Assembly: GCA_003116995.1 (NCBI GenBank)
Contig: BDSL01000023.1
Coordinates: forward strand, 558,001 to 622,000
DNA: 64,000 bases
Direction of reading: 5' to 3'
Source: Yamagishiella unicocca
Lineage: Eukaryota > Chlorophyta > Chlorophyceae > Chlamydomonadales > Volvocaceae
How positions within the stretch are numbered: the stretch's first letter is position 1; every line of letters starts with the position of its first letter. Below, one piece after another: positions 42,675-56,909 of this stretch. The notes beneath the pieces were generated by a model. That model saw only the letters and a list, made by a program, of their open reading frames with translations. It was not told where the DNA came from and ran no database searches. Both the position numbers and the translations under genes were made by a program.

Positions 42675-45600
42675 CTATCGAGTCGTCGCCGCACCTCCCG
42701 CTGGCGGCGGCGGCGCAAAGTCAGGGTCTCGGAACATGACCTCCAGCTCGTTGATCCGCAGGTCTGTCTTGTCCTGCCTCAAGGACCCAGCAAACGCCGC
42801 GGACGCAGCTCCCCGGACAGACGAGGTGCTCGCACCGCTGCCTGCTGAGCCACCGAAGGCAGCGGCGCCGGCGGCGGCCGTGCTGCTGCCGTTGGCGGCA
42901 CGACGGGCCTTTACCACCTCCATGATGCGCTCCTCGACCGAGCCCTGCGACCCCAGGCGTGCAGGCCGCGAAAGCAAACACGCGCGTCGATGAAGCAATG
43001 GAAGACGAACGCGACCCGGCAAAGAAGCAAGGTAAGGGGATGCGTGACATATACAGGAGTAAGAAATACATTCGGAAAAAAGAGACGCACAAGGGAAACA
43101 ATCCATCAAGCGGATTGCGTGTTGCCATGTCCAGGACTTGAAGAGGCTAAATCGCTGCGTGCTTGCCAGCAGCGCAACGTGGTACTAGCTGGTTCGACGT
43201 AAAGCGTTGCGCAGGCGCACCTTGACAAACAGGCGCTTGACCACGACTGGGCGCTGCTGCCCCATGCGCCATGCGCGTCCGATGGCCCTGCAGGTACGGC
43301 GGCGCAGCGGGCGAGTGTGTCCACAACGTTTGCCGAGGAGAGTGGTCGCCACCGGCACAGGTGTGGACCACAACGAAAACGGCCTCTCCAGCAGCAGCTA
43401 GCGGCGGCTATCCTATCCTGGCTAATTGTATTACCCCACCGACCTAGAGCTGTCGCATCCCTTCAATGCTTTCGAATCAAGTCTCGACAACTAAGCAAGC
43501 CGAGCCAAGCAAGGAAAACACTCTCCCTATGCAAGCAACGAAAGACACCCAGTACAATCTATAGGACGCCGCCGGTTGGCCAGAACATAATTCAGCAAGT
43601 TGATGCCCACTGCTGAGCATCAGCTCGCTCCTGCGTGCATCAATCCACGACGCACGCGTCGCTCGAGGCCCTTCGTTCAACGGAGGCACCCATTAGCAAA
43701 GCAGCGCAGCACCCCATGTCGCCACTCACTGCTCCTCCATGGCTGGGTTCATGCACGGCTCCAACAGAAACACGTAGTTTGCTGCCGTGAGGTTGATGCC
43801 CACTGCCCCAGACCGGACAGAGAGCAGGAACACGGTCGTAAAAGGATCGTGCTGGAAGGACTCGATCGCCTCGGTTCGCCTCTTCTGCGTCATGTCGCCT
43901 GCGAGTGAGCAGACGGGGTGTGCAGGGGCGGACGCGCGCATGGATGCATGGGGGGATGGACAGCGGGAAATAAAGAGTTGCCGCACTCATGATCTGCAAG
44001 CCTGATCGCATCCGTCAACTAGCGCAGAGATTTCATGGGCCCGGATCTGTTTGAGTAATGGGCCTGGACGTTACATGTGTGTAGATGCGCGGTCGCTATT
44101 TGCTTTCGCCTCATGGATGTTTACATGGTAAGCGGTGTTTTTTTTACTTGTTGCGTGGTTACAAGGCTCGCACGTTTTTGGTACAAAGGCAGTCACTGGC
44201 GTGATCACATGGCTTCGGAAAAGTCATCGCTGTTAGAACATAGGCTCGATGAGGGTGTGTGCAAAATAACATGAAACACTTACCCGTAATCATGCGATAC
44301 CCGAATTTCTCCGCAGTAAGGCGTGGTTTAAGCCACTCAAGCGTCTGGCCAAACCTGGACGTTCAAAGACAAGGATGGCCAGCAGGGAACGTACGGGAAC
44401 GAGGCGTCAAGGCGTGGCATCAAAGCGTAGCATACATGAAGTGTGAGTACACTCGTGTCAGTTAGGGAGTAGGCAGGAAAAGGAGTTGCCAGGTATCCGG
44501 CAGCAGGCAGGCGACAGGCGGGTGTGGCGGGGCGGGTAGGAGCGACGGAGCCCCGCCCCGCCTAGTCCGTGGACTCCCTCCCAACCAGACCTTGGCCCCA
44601 GAAATCGGTGTTCCTAGACAGTCCATCCTAAATCCTTAATGGTACAGCGCGGACATAACTCTGGATAAATGTTCCATACGTACAGCCGCGCGCCCAACCT
44701 CTGGTACGCGCCAGGTTGCACAGATGTGGGGCCCTGGCCCCTGAGCATAAGTCCGTCGCTAAGCACAAGGTGGGTTGGCAGGTCCTGTGGCATAACGTGG
44801 GGCGCACTCACTGCGTGAACACCAGCGCCTTGGCTGTGGGGTCCGCCGCACGCATTGCCAGGAGCTCCGCCAGCATTATCCGCAGCTTGCTCTCGCAGGG
44901 CACAGCCCCAGCCGGCGCCGCGGCCCCCCCTGCTGCTGCTGCTGCCGCCTCCGGTGCGGGCGGGGGTTCAGGCAGGACGCCGCGACGCAGTGCTGAAGCC
45001 AATACGGGCTGGCGGCACGCCGGGCAGTTGTGGTGCGGCGACTGGTTGATCCTGCGTTCGGGTGTTTGCGTTCAAGAGGGCCAGCGGAGAGGGCAAATAT
45101 GTCCCGACCAGGAATTAGGGTGTTATGGAGTGAGGACTGCAACCAGGCCGTGCAAATAAATGAATGCTGGAATGATGAGGCCCGTGCAGAGCCAGCAGCA
45201 TGAGCTACCTGTTTGTGCAATGCTTGGGCCAAGAACCGATGAAACATACCGCCTGCTGGTCTGGTGCTCAGCAAGTAAATTTTGAAAGCTCAAGATCCTT
45301 GGACGCGCGGTGAAACCTTCACCACTGCCCTTGCGTGATGGCCTCGCCTTCATTCGCCCTCGCCCTTGCCTTCGCCTGATCCCGCCCCCGCCCCGCTACG
45401 CTCTTGCCCGGCCCTCCCTCACTCCGCACCAGTCCATTAGGCACTCGCGACAGAACCAGTGGTTGCACGTCGTGACCACGGGCTGGTCCAACGTATCCAC
45501 GCAAATGGGGCACTCGGAGATGTCTTCAGGCACTGGTACCTCGCTGGAGCCCTCCGCTGCAGCGGCGACGCCCCCACCGGACGCCCCGCCGCCCGAACCT

Positions 45601-48600
45601 GCGGAGCGCGGGCACCGCGGTATCATCATCATACACACCGCCGCCTTTACGCATTGGATTGGTTCGGCAGGCTTTGCCTATCCCATGAGCTGCTTCCATT
45701 TTCTCCCTAATACGCCCTTCCGCTTCCTGTTTACGGGCACACATCTATGTCTGGGCTTGGCTGCCGTACGGGCGCCCCGGAACGAACTCCCCTTGACTTC
45801 CTTGCGCTAATACGGATATCGATGTCGAGTGATGGGTTCTTCAGGGTTTGCCTGCAATCCCAATTTTGGTACTGTGCGTGTGTGACTTGCATCGATATTA
45901 GGCTCCCCGAGGAATCACCTTGATGCCTACTGCTGCCGTCACGTTACCCTCCCCCTAGGTGCGACACCTTCACCGCGCTCACGACCCCGTCCTTCCCGAC
46001 TACATCACTGCTGCGCCACCGCAGACCCCACCCACCTCCCAGCGCCGACAGGCGTTCCGGATCTGGCACCGTGAGGTCCTTCGGCTCCAGCAGCCCGCCG
46101 CTGCAGATGCGGCGCAGCGGCATGAGCATGGACGTCGCAGTGAAGAGATGCGAGTTCACGTAGGCGGGACCGACGCTCTGAGAGGGAGCAGGAACGGCCC
46201 AGGGGGCGGGAAGCGGTAGGAGATCAGCGTATTCGGGCGGCAAGGAACGGCGCGTGGTGCCCTACAAGCCAACAGTGCAGCCAGCTAGGGACCCGACGGC
46301 GCCCGGCGGCGACGTCAATAAACCATGCACTGACAAACCTGTTGTCGTCGTTCTTACTGCGTATCACGCGTCCAGGACACGCGAGGATGAATTACTCCAA
46401 AGGTGTTTCCTACCTTCAACTTCTGCCAGCCGCGCAGTGCTTCCTTGTGCACCTTCTGGTACAGCGCCTGCTCCTCCGCACTCAGGGACACTGCAACAGC
46501 AGGTTGCCAGCAACCGCGGGGCCGGGGGTTTGATAAGAGAATCCGCGAGGGCCGGGGGGTGCATGAGATGTGATAACCAGGCAGCTGCGAACAATTACTG
46601 GCTGAGCCGGTGGCGATGCGGTCTCGCGCGCAAGGTACAACAACAACGTACAATACGGTGTCCCTCCTTACGCATAACTCTCTTTTCAATACGTACAAAC
46701 ATGTACACATAACTCTCTTTTCAATACGTACAAACACAGGCGGTGCCCCCTGCCTTCGATGTGTAACGATGTGTCGCAGCTGGGTCGAAAGCGCAACCAA
46801 CGCCGCTCCGAGCTACCCCGCCGCCGCGGCCTGCACCGCGCTACTACCGCCGGCCCTACATAGCCAAGACACACCCGCTACGTCCGTCTCGGTCTTCTGC
46901 GGGAGCTGCAGGACGCCCTGGCCGCCCAGGTTCTGCGCCTTGGTGTGCCGGATCATGGTGCGCCGGATGGCGTACAGGATAGGGAGGATGGTGAGGCCCA
47001 AGCCACGCTGGTTTCCGAGGAAAGGAGCCTGCGTACACGCGTACCATGCATGTATGTTGCGGAGGGTTAGGAAAGGGGAGGGAGGCGCGTAACCGTGCCG
47101 TACCTGTAGTTCCAGCCCTGGCCTGCACCACGCATCACACCTTACACGGTGCATGGACAATAAACACCCTCACTCACATGTACCAAGAAGATGTCAACAA
47201 GTATGCGCGAGTCTTATGGCATGCGCGCGAAACCCCGCCCTACGTACATACGTACCTTGATGTACGAGTCAAAGTACGTCTTCTTGCCCAGCGGCAGCAT
47301 GTGCACCGCCCCCAGCTGCCCCAGGAGGTCGTCCAGGGCGTTGTTGATCGGCGTGCCCGTGCACAGCCACTTTCGGTCCGCCGCCAGCTCCACCGCCGTC
47401 TTGTACATTTTAGCGGCGGGGCTGCGGAGCGTGTGGCCCTCGTCGAACACGATGCGGTGCCACTTGATCGCCTGGCAGGGGTCCTTGGCGCCAGTGTGGT
47501 CGCTCTGGGGGGGGGGGTTGTATAAAAACCGTTTTACGCAACGGGACAGTATAGTTGGCGCATGGTCGTCGGACACCATGGGGGGGGGTAATGGCGGCAG
47601 CAAGGTAAGGGCCGGTACCGACTATGCGTGCGGTAGCTGCGCAGAGGGATGGAGCAGCTGGGAAATGGCGCGCTGCATGGGTCAGGCTGTGCTGCGCAAC
47701 ACCGCGGTATCTATATATACAACAGCCGTGATGGAGGACACGGGAGGGGAACGCCATGAAGTATCCGCGTTACAGCCCTTGCTTACGCAGGTATAGAAGC
47801 TCCCTGCCATCCGCGCACCTGCAGCGTCTGGTACGTGGTGACCACGACGTCGAACTCGGTTGCGAGGCGCTGGGGGTCCCGGATGCGGTTCGGCCTGCAG
47901 GCAGGTGGCCCGCAGCCGTCAATGCGACATAACCAAGGTAGGAAAGCACGCATGCTGCTTCCGAAAGTCCCTCGCGTGTCCACTACTCACCCATGGTAGG
48001 GGTGGATGCGGCACGACCCGCTGGTCTTGTTTTGCGCCTCCGTCTGCCACTGCCCCACCAACGAAACGGCGCACACCACCAGCGTGGCACCGGACGTGAT
48101 GCGGCCGCATGGCAACTTGGTGCCAGCAACAACGGACGGAGGCGGCGGGTTCGCCAACGTCAGCGCCATTACCTCCACAGTCTTACCCAGGCCCATCTCC
48201 TCCGCTGTCGGTGGTGCGAAGGGCAGCAGGAAGAAAATAACAAAGGGTGTTGGAAGAAAGGACAAGACGCAAGCGAGGCAACAACCTGGCGCGCAATGGG
48301 TTCGAGAGCCCCAGACACCGTTGACCCCCGCCCTCTGGCTCACCAAGGAATCCGCCCACTGGCTGCACCGGCACCTCCCGCGACAAGCGATTGAACACCG
48401 GCGAGTACCAGTAGCGCTGGCCGTTGGAGTTCGTGATGGGCAGCCAGAACAGTCGCCGGTATCCGCCGGGACAGCCGCCATCTGGAGCGTCGGGGTCGGC
48501 TGGGTCGAGCTGCGCAGCCGCCGTTCCCGCCGACGTAGACGGCCCTGCTGCTGCGCTGCCGTCAGCGCTGGAAGGCGCGTCTACCAGCCGCTCCAGCTCT

Positions 48601-51600
48601 AGCATGAAGCCCAGGGACTGCAGCTGGTAGGGTCGCATCGCAACCGTAAGGCCTGGGGGCTGCTGTGCCGCGGGGCGCTCCCCTGCAAATAGAGGAAGGC
48701 AACATGGTAGAGGAAGGCAACATGGACGAAGCAAGGCAGGGTTGGGAGCAGCGGGCGGGGACCAAGGTAGTAGTGGCCCAATTGTCGGAGGGCGTAGGCT
48801 GCCGGAAATGGCAGGTAGGAGGCATGACAAACACTTCAGCATCGGACAGAGAAGGAGACATGTGTCCGCCTGGAGTTGGGAGAACGAAGGTGACCCGTTG
48901 ACCTCAGCTTCCCAATGAACGTGTAGCATTGGCCCGCCCCACGCGAATGAGTGACCACTCTGCCCCCCCCCCCAAAATCCTCCCCAGCCTACCACTCTGC
49001 ATGAAATCCAGAAGCCCGTTGATTGAACGATAGCGGTCCATCACCCGGCTCTCGCTCAGTGCTTTGACTTCTGCCCACATATCCCGTGCGCGCTGCCGCT
49101 CAGCGTGCACTCGCCGCTTCAGCAACGCGGCGGCGGCGGTCAGCGGGCCACCAGCGGCTGCCGTACCAGCCGCTGTTGCACGCGAGCCCGAGGTCGACGG
49201 GCCGCCGCCGGCAGAACCTGCAGCACCAGCGGCCGAGGATACTGCAGCCGTCCTGTGCGCGTGCTCCGTTGGGTCGGCGGCACCAGTGGACAACAGCTGG
49301 ATGGTGATTGGCAGCGGAAAACCGACGCTGTCCTTCTTGCCGATCGACGGCCAATCATCCTGCGCACTCACATGGGCGCGCGGTGACGCGAAGGCGACAA
49401 GTTGACAACGGAGGTTGCGTATGTATGTGTAGCGGGTCCTTTTGCGCACCACACCACACCATATACTTGCAGCATCTATATCTGCATCTATACCTACATG
49501 CGCATTGACATCGTGCTAGGAAAGCCGGACTCACCCAAGGTGCGAACAGGGAGTTGCGGCCGTGCGCATTTGAGGACCAGGTGTACACCTGTTGGCGCAA
49601 TGAAAGACGGCGAGGCGGGCCGGGGAAGAGGGCGCGGACAGGTGAGCAGTGCCATCTGGGGGCCCAGTAGGACCTCGCAAAGCCACGCTGACCCCAGGGT
49701 CAGAAGGGTCACGAGGGTCAGGAGTGTCCTGCGCCACAATGACATCACACGCCATTGTTGCAGTTGTCCCCTGCCTTGCGTGCAACGCACCTTGATGACA
49801 GCCTCTCCGTCACGCTCGCCTGCGCCGGCTCGTACGCTGGGAGTAAGCACGAGCTCGGTAGCCAGCACGCAGCTGCCGCTGAGCTGGTGCATGCTGGCTA
49901 TGGTTGCCCTGTCCTCCGGGTGAGGCCGCCGTGACGCGCGCACAAGCTCGTTGATGCACTGGCTAGGGCATTGCTGTAGGGGAGGGTAACGAATCCAAGA
50001 GGAGGCGTTTGGGGCAGGGGGTGAATGGTAAGTTGCAGGGCGGCACAAGAAATGCATTGATGCGGTGAGGAGCAAGCGATATGTGGGAGCGAGGTACGGC
50101 CGTGCGTGGCAAAACATTTCCAACTCTGTCAACACCTTCACTGCCGCCGGCAAAAGGGTGATCAGGCCGTCGCCGAGTCCAATTCGCCAAGCACGTTGCA
50201 ACCAGCAGCGCACCTTTCTTTTCAGATTCCTGACCTCCCGGTGCTTCGCCTCGATCGCGTCCTGTAAGGACTCTGCGGCACGACGGCGCGAGGCAGGGCG
50301 CGAGTGGAGTCGGGTTAGGGGCGTGGGGCAGGGATAGGCGACCGCTGCTGGCTGGCCCGCAAATACCAGCCCGATCCACTCTGCCGCGTCGTATGCTTGT
50401 AATGCGTAAGCAAGCTACATATCATATGATGGAGCCAGCAACCTTAACAGTGCTAGTTGGCCACGAGGTGCTATACTCTGCTGGACACTTACGACGCATG
50501 GCTGCAGACGCTGCGCTCGGGTCCAAGGCCGGTTCGCGCATCTCGTCTAGCCGGTAAGCTGAGGCAGGCAGGTCCTGTGAGACCGGACCATACACGTTTA
50601 GGAAAGAGGGATGGATAAGTGCGTGGACTGTAGCGACGGTGCGCATATCCCCCTGGCGCTCAAGCTACACGGAAAAATGGACATCCGGACGGCTTAATAG
50701 AACGAGCGGATTCCTTGCGTGTGGTGTCACTAATTAGGGACAACGCCACGCCGCAAATTGCTCCTTCCTCCCCACGTGTTGCAACCAGGCCGCAGCTGTT
50801 GCCACGTACGGGAGGTGACCAACACCATCTGCCTCCTTCCTGTAGCCGAGGATGGCGCTCAGTGGGCCGGTGCCATGCCATGCAAGCCCCTGCCGTAATA
50901 GCCGCGAACGTGCCCGGGAAACCCTGCGCAACTCCACCACAACCCACATGCGCCATCAACGCCGTCAGCCGCACTGAACCCTCCATCGCGATGGTTTCAC
51001 CGGTGACGCCCCAGCGCATGCTGTTAGAGAACTGCGCTGGTAGCTCCGTCATCGAGGCCCTGTTTCCACGCAAGATGGCCACGGGCCCCGCGCGGGCGGC
51101 CGACAGCGGCGAGTCCGTGCGATACGGCTGCAGGTGACAGCAACGGGGCGTTGCGAGGGAAACTCGTGCACGCGTAGAAAACCGTGACAGCAACGGGGGA
51201 GGGACGGTGGCATCGAAAGGGAAATAAGCCGATGGGTTGGGTGCGGAAGCCTATGCCGGCATGGACACGGCTCGATTGCGTGTCATACGCAAGCACGCAG
51301 GCTTCTATGCTATGCTGCCTGCTGTTCGCGCAAGGAACATGCAATACAGCGCTTTGTTGAAACTACCGGTAATTTTCCTTCTCAGCACCTCCATCCGGCA
51401 ACGTTTTCCTTGCCTACACAGCGCCCGTGCGCACACAAAGCATATAGGGCAGCGACCCACCCGCAGCGCACGCAGCAGAGCGGCAGTGGACTCCTTCTCA
51501 GCCTCGCGACCGCCCTTAACGTGCTCCCTGCGCAGCGGAAGCAGCACCGGCACCGACAACCGTGTGGTGCTCGGTAAGAAGCGCTCCGGTGCGGGCGCGT

Positions 51601-54600
51601 CTGCGTCCGGCGGCGGCTTCAGCTGCCGCACTAGCGTCACTGTCCACGCGGGCGCGCCGCCGAATGACGCGGGCAGCACGCTGCCGGTGGTACTGGAGTG
51701 CATATACGTGGGAAGCTGCGTCCACTTAGGCGGGCCCCCGCCCGCCGGTTGCTGCGAAAGGCCCGCAGCTGATGAGGCCTCAGAGGTCGTGTCCCACGTC
51801 GGCCTGCGCGGGACCCGGAAGGCAGTGCGCCATCTCTCGCCGCCGACCCAGGTCGCATGGACATGAAGAGAGGGCGGAGAACCCCAGGAACTGGGGCTAG
51901 GACCAGCACCAAGGACACCAGGAGCATAACGCCACCGGTGGACCGGTGGATCCGTGACCGGGCTTTGCGCCCCAAACTTGCCACGGCATAAGACCCCATG
52001 CTTTGGGTATGCGTGCAGGCCGTCGATAACATAGAAGGGCATGGGAAAACAGGCAACTTCGTGGTGCGGTGTAAAAACTAAAAACCCACCGCCTCGCAGC
52101 TGGTGGCGCAGCTGCTATTCCCGCTTCGTCTCTACACGTCAAGCAAAGGCCGACATGACTCACGATGGGTGGTGCGCCGTACGGTAGACGACGATGTGTG
52201 GTCCGTGGTTATCGTTGCAGTGGAAGGTTTCGAAAAAGGCGTCATCTAGGATTTCCTGAGGACGTATACAGCAGTGCCGAGGCGAGGCGAGCACCCGAGA
52301 GGAACATTCTTAGGCAGGCCGTGGTCAACGCGGGGTGTATCCTATCATAATGGCCTTGACACCGCTTTGGTCCGGCCAAGGGTGGTCACTCGACCCGGCA
52401 CGAACGCAGCAACGAAAGGACAGCATCGCTGCGAAGACCCGAGGAGGCTGCATACGATACGGCAAGGCGGTCGGTGACCGCCTGGAAGCACAGCGTCGAG
52501 CCCGTGTCGGCCCCAGCCCAACTCCGAACGCGCGCTTCTGCCGCACCTCCGCTCCAATCACCGCCACGGTGGAATATTCAAACGTGTGGAACGACAGCAC
52601 ATGCAGCAGCTCGCTGGAGGCGGAGAACGGCGGTTGCAGCATGGGCGCCAGTGCCACCAGCAGGTCGGCCCGCTTGATCTTGTCGCGCACGCGCACGCCC
52701 AAGACGGTGGCGCGCATGCGACCCAAGCAGTCCACCACAAGCACCTGCGGTGGTCCCGCGGCAAGCACAGCAAAGGCCCGGCCCAATGAGGCACCGAGTG
52801 TGGAAGGTTGGCGCGGGGCGGGTTGCAGTCCACGGGACGGGCGTCGAGGAAACAGGAGCAATCGCCGCCAGCCAACCTAGGTCATTGGATGGACTGAAGG
52901 CGTGCTACATGTACATGTCATCACAACGGTCCAGAACGATGAGTCCGCCGCCGTGTTCAAGTAACGTAACGCCCTCCAATGACACCGCAACCCAACCAGC
53001 CGTTCCGCGCACCTTGCGGACGCGCTCCGTGGATACAGGCACCGCGTCCTCCGGCGGTGGCGGCAGCGGCAGCAGCTTCAGGTACACGGCTTTGCTCTTA
53101 TGCTTGCCTGCGGTGCGCGTCAACCAACGGGTGTCACCAGAGCTTATGATTTTCGAGGGAGGTCACCCTCCGAGGGACCCAATGCCAGTCCATATTCCTC
53201 CTGTTCCGCGGTCACAGTACGGGTCTCCTCTCACATCCACAGCACGGGGGGTATCGCCTGCCGCCGCATCGTACTCACCACCATGGTTGCGGAATATCGT
53301 TTCAAACACGTTTTCCAACGCCAGCTTGTCGCCGTAGTCCTCCTGTCGGGTGGCTGTGTTGTAATAGAAGCCAAACTGTGATATCCGCCTGATAAGGTCC
53401 AAGATCGTCAAGCCGCGGGCCGCCTGCCGCGCGGTCATTGCACGTCAGGAGGGAGACAAGACGATCTGAGCTGGTGTTACGGCGTACGTGAGAATACATG
53501 CGCATATTGACGTGCTGGGGAAGGAGGGGGCGTTCAGGAGGCTTGGCTTCCCTTAGGGATTGGAAGCTCCGATGCATATGGCAATGATACAAAGTGGATT
53601 GCCACGGGGCTGAGCAGCCGCGCCGTGTGCACGTACACACAGCGCTCCTCCAGCCGCCCACCTTGACGTTAAACCGCAACACGCCAAGCTCAAAAGCATT
53701 ACGGTCGTTGGTTGGGCTGGGCAATTGTTTCAGTTTGCACACTCCAGTCGGAAGCTGCGCTGTGCCAGGCTGCGTCTTGGCAACGGGTGGGGCTGCCGCT
53801 TCGGCCGCACGCGAGGGCGTTGGCACGCTAGGCGCGGCCGCGGGGGAGGTCGCCCCCCTAGATGGCGCCGCCGAGTTGGCCGGGGCTGTGGCAGCTGCTG
53901 CTGCTGGCGTGGACCACATGTGACCTGCAGGGTGGCATATATACGCATATCAAGTCAGCACACCAATGATTATACAGAAAGTCAGGGCTAGGTTGCGCGC
54001 CAAACCTATGCCTGATACATAGAGCGCTGATGGAATTTAAAGGGACGTCAGACGGAACGTTTTCCTTGCACCGACACCGCCTTACCGCCGATAGCTGTGC
54101 TCGTCCCCGCCCCTTCGCCGCTAGATGGCCAGCCCGCCGACGCGCCGGCGCCGAAGGCGGTCGCAGTACCGGCCGCAGCGCCACTGGCTCCTCCCGGCAG
54201 TGTCCTCAGCCCCGCGACAGGGAAGGGAAGCCGGGCTTGCTGCGGCGGCTTTGGAGGCAACCCCGTGCCGAGTGGCCCCGTCCCGTGGTACTCGGCGTGT
54301 ACCAGGCCACGGTTGCCGGCGCGGGCTGCTTCACGAAGCCGCCTCCAGTAACCCAGATTGCGGGAGTTCGCGTGGTCCCGCTCGCGGGCACCTGGGAACA
54401 AGCCGGGCAGTATGCGTCGGCAAGGACCCTGGAACCAACGGAACGCTGCTGCTGTCGCCTCTCCAAAGTGACCACAGCTTTGAATTTGGCAACTCGAGGG
54501 GCGAGAAAGGTGTGCAACACAAAGGCGCCGAGGCGCGGCCATACGAGGCAGGGACATCCTGGTGCTGATAACGCCTCTACGTTGCCGACCCAGATGGCGG

Positions 54601-55299
54601 CTTGAAGAGGACATAACTGGCGGCTTGGAAACAAGCCCAACCTTGACTGCATGCTGGCGTACCAACGACAAGCTAGGATGGCGGTCGTTGCCCATACCCT
54701 CCTCACCTGTGCCCCAAAAGCGGCACTCGGAAGCTTTCACATCACACACATAGCAGTAGCACTGCACGCGGAAGGAAGCACGTGTAAGAGGTACTCTGTG
54801 GTACAAGGGTTTGGCCCGCACGAGTTGGACAAATGGGTTGTGTCAGGGAGACCCTACCCAGGGCACAGATCCCACCTGGCTGCAAAAGGAGGCGTTCGAC
54901 GTCGACGTGCTAGCGTTGTGTCGGTGCTCGGCACAGTCCGGCCGGGGGTGAGGCAGGTCCCGTGTAGCAACCTGCCGAGGCCGGGGAAATGTAGCATCCG
55001 GAGACCTTTGCACATCCGATCAGCGGGTAATTCTACCTGGAGGAGTTGCTCCTTACCTGGCCTGTGGCATTTGTGATGACCAGGTCCTCGTCGCCTAAAT
55101 CGGCGTCGTCGGCCTGACCTTGAGCCGATGCCCGAAGCTGCGGGCCTAATACCTCTATATCGCCAGCTCCAGAATCGACAAGCACCACGTCACTGTCCTC
55201 GGTATCAGGCTCCGTTCTCGCAGCTTGGCATCGGCGCCTCTTTGGAGCCGGCTCCGCATCTGAATCGCTGAGAGTCAGGTCTACAACACGCCCCGCCAT
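42675..55299 (-). CDS. SNF2/RAD5-type helicase with RING finger and N-terminal DLPH/CYCYVCD module (gene A)
   Basis: About 1625 residues in 27 exons. In transcript order: 55299-55057, 54971-54876, 54761-54707, 54391-54086, 53924-53662, 53423-53279, 53107-53013, 52744-52547, 51751-51461, 51127-50948, 50652-50493, 50272-50214, 49973-49791, 49359-48993, 48682-48344, 48204-47991, 47894-47819, 47504-47256, 47028-46875, 46490-46414, 46177-46036, 45598-45430, 45051-44812, 44354-44284, 43898-43730, 43287-43221, 42944-42675. All phases fit; only the end of exon 7 is doubtful. N-terminus: RVVDLTLSDSD and DSDVVLV (SIM-like), DLPHPRPDC, CYCYVCD, DHANSR. Then about 550 unrecognised residues. Helicase: GLGKT at about 1000, DEGH, CTGTPINN, RING CPICVD...CNHWFCRECL...CPACRQ (C3HC4, about 1315-1360), ALVFTQFGQTLEWL, SVRSGAVGINLTAANYV, QAIGRAWRMGQ. 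A RING placed between the SNF2 halves is typical of RAD5/HLTF/RAD16 ubiquitin-ligase translocases acting in DNA-damage tolerance; no HIRAN domain was seen. Confidence 0.88.
46673..46740. repeat. 35-bp tandem duplication in a helicase intron
   Basis: CATAACTCTCTTTTCAATACG and the following bases occur twice in a row (starts at 46673 and 46708) inside the intron between exons 19 and 20 of the SNF2 gene. Confidence 0.85.
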
Positions 55300-56909
55300 A
55301 GCGGTGGTTCCTTCCTTTGCTGGTTAAATGCGAAAGCTAGGCAAGGACAAATGAAAACCTATCGGCGTCAGGCGCAGAAACCTGAAGGATAACTGTAAGC
55401 GGCATATTGATCATCAGGCTTTCGCAAATATTACTAGCGCGGACCAGAGCGGCCACGCGCGCGCGAAACCCAACAGGCTCTGCAATACCAACGTTGACGC
55501 ATGCGGCCTGCAAACGAATTAGACGTCTCGTTTAAAAAAGTATAATGATATAGTAGTTAAGCCGGATAAGACAAGAAGCGCGCAGCACACAGGCCGTGGT
55601 ACGGCGAATCCACGGCCGGTCTGGACAGCTATGCAGCCAACAGTCCGTAAAAGCGTTAGGCGCTTACGCACGTAGGACGAAGTCGGGTTGATCCTCACCC
55701 CCCCCATCGATTCTTCAATAGGCACATGGCGCCTGTCCTGTCGGCCGAAATCGAAGCTTCCCGCGTTTACGTGCGCGGACTAGTCGCAGGAGACCGTTCG
55801 TTGTAGCCGATATCATAACCCGAGCGCCGACATACTGAGGAGACCGCGTTAAGGCATCTTAGCTTGCGGGCAGGACAGCGCGAGCAGACCTAACGGATGG
55901 TACGAACCTGATGTGCATCCGTCACAGTGCGTCTCCCGTGTCCCCTCAAGTGTCCCTACGGACTTACGTATTACATGTACCTCCGGAGTAACACATTACG
56001 CATATTCCCACACACCTAGGTCTTACGGTAACCCACATTTGCGCAGCGGCTTCATGCCCAGCTGCACATCCGAAGGACCCGGCCAACAAATAACCTCCAC
56101 CGATATTAATGCTGTGAGCTGCGTAGGTTCGCGTCAGGGCAAGTCTCCTCTGTAATATGGGCATCCCATATGCACCACACCCTGACAGTAGTATGTCCAT
56201 CGGCAACGCAACGTAGGAAGCGGCAAGCTGCGCAGGAAACGATAGCATCAGTAAGGTCGCACACAGTCCGCGGCAGCCAAAGATAACTTACATGGCAGCG
56301 TGCGCCTTGCTACACTCAAACAAAACGCTGCGCAAAAGCTCATTTTTCTCCCATCAACGCGGAACAGCGTGCTAATTGTTCGCACGAAGTGCGCCAGGTA
56401 GGCTTGCAGAACACACCATTCCCACAAAATTAGTGCTGGAATCCACTACCAAAGCAGCTGTTCATGGAGGCCGATCCTTCTGTCCCGCACCGATGCGGCC
56501 GCCATCATAAGGGTAATCTGTAGTGATAATACTTGCTCAGCAATGCATCACCGCACGCGTTCCCTACCCTGCCCTGCCCTGCCCTGCCCTGCTGCGCATG
56601 GTGCGTGAGCTGACGGCACCTACGATACCCAACACCAGACGCCCTGCTGCACGAAGCACCCTCACACCCTCTGCATCACGAGTGCCGCATCCTGTCGACG
56701 ACCCCCCCCCTACATATGCCCCTGTCCTCGCACATCCTGCATACCCATAACTTATGGCCGCCACCCACAGCAGCGCACGCACCACAGCAGCGCACATACT
56801 GGTCTTCACCGCGCCACCGACGCCGCATCACCGCTCAGCTGCCGTTCGTTCTGCGCTACCTTGCCCCCTGGGAACGGGGGACTCGTAAGCGGCCTGTAAG
56901 GCCGTGGGC
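55300..56909. other. Intergenic region between genes B and A
   Basis: Should contain the gene A promoter and the gene B 3' UTR. A minus-strand TGTAA (TTACA at 56288-56292) is a possible gene B poly(A) signal about 620 bases after its stop. A CCCTG microsatellite is at about 56567-56591. No exon is supported. Confidence 0.45.
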
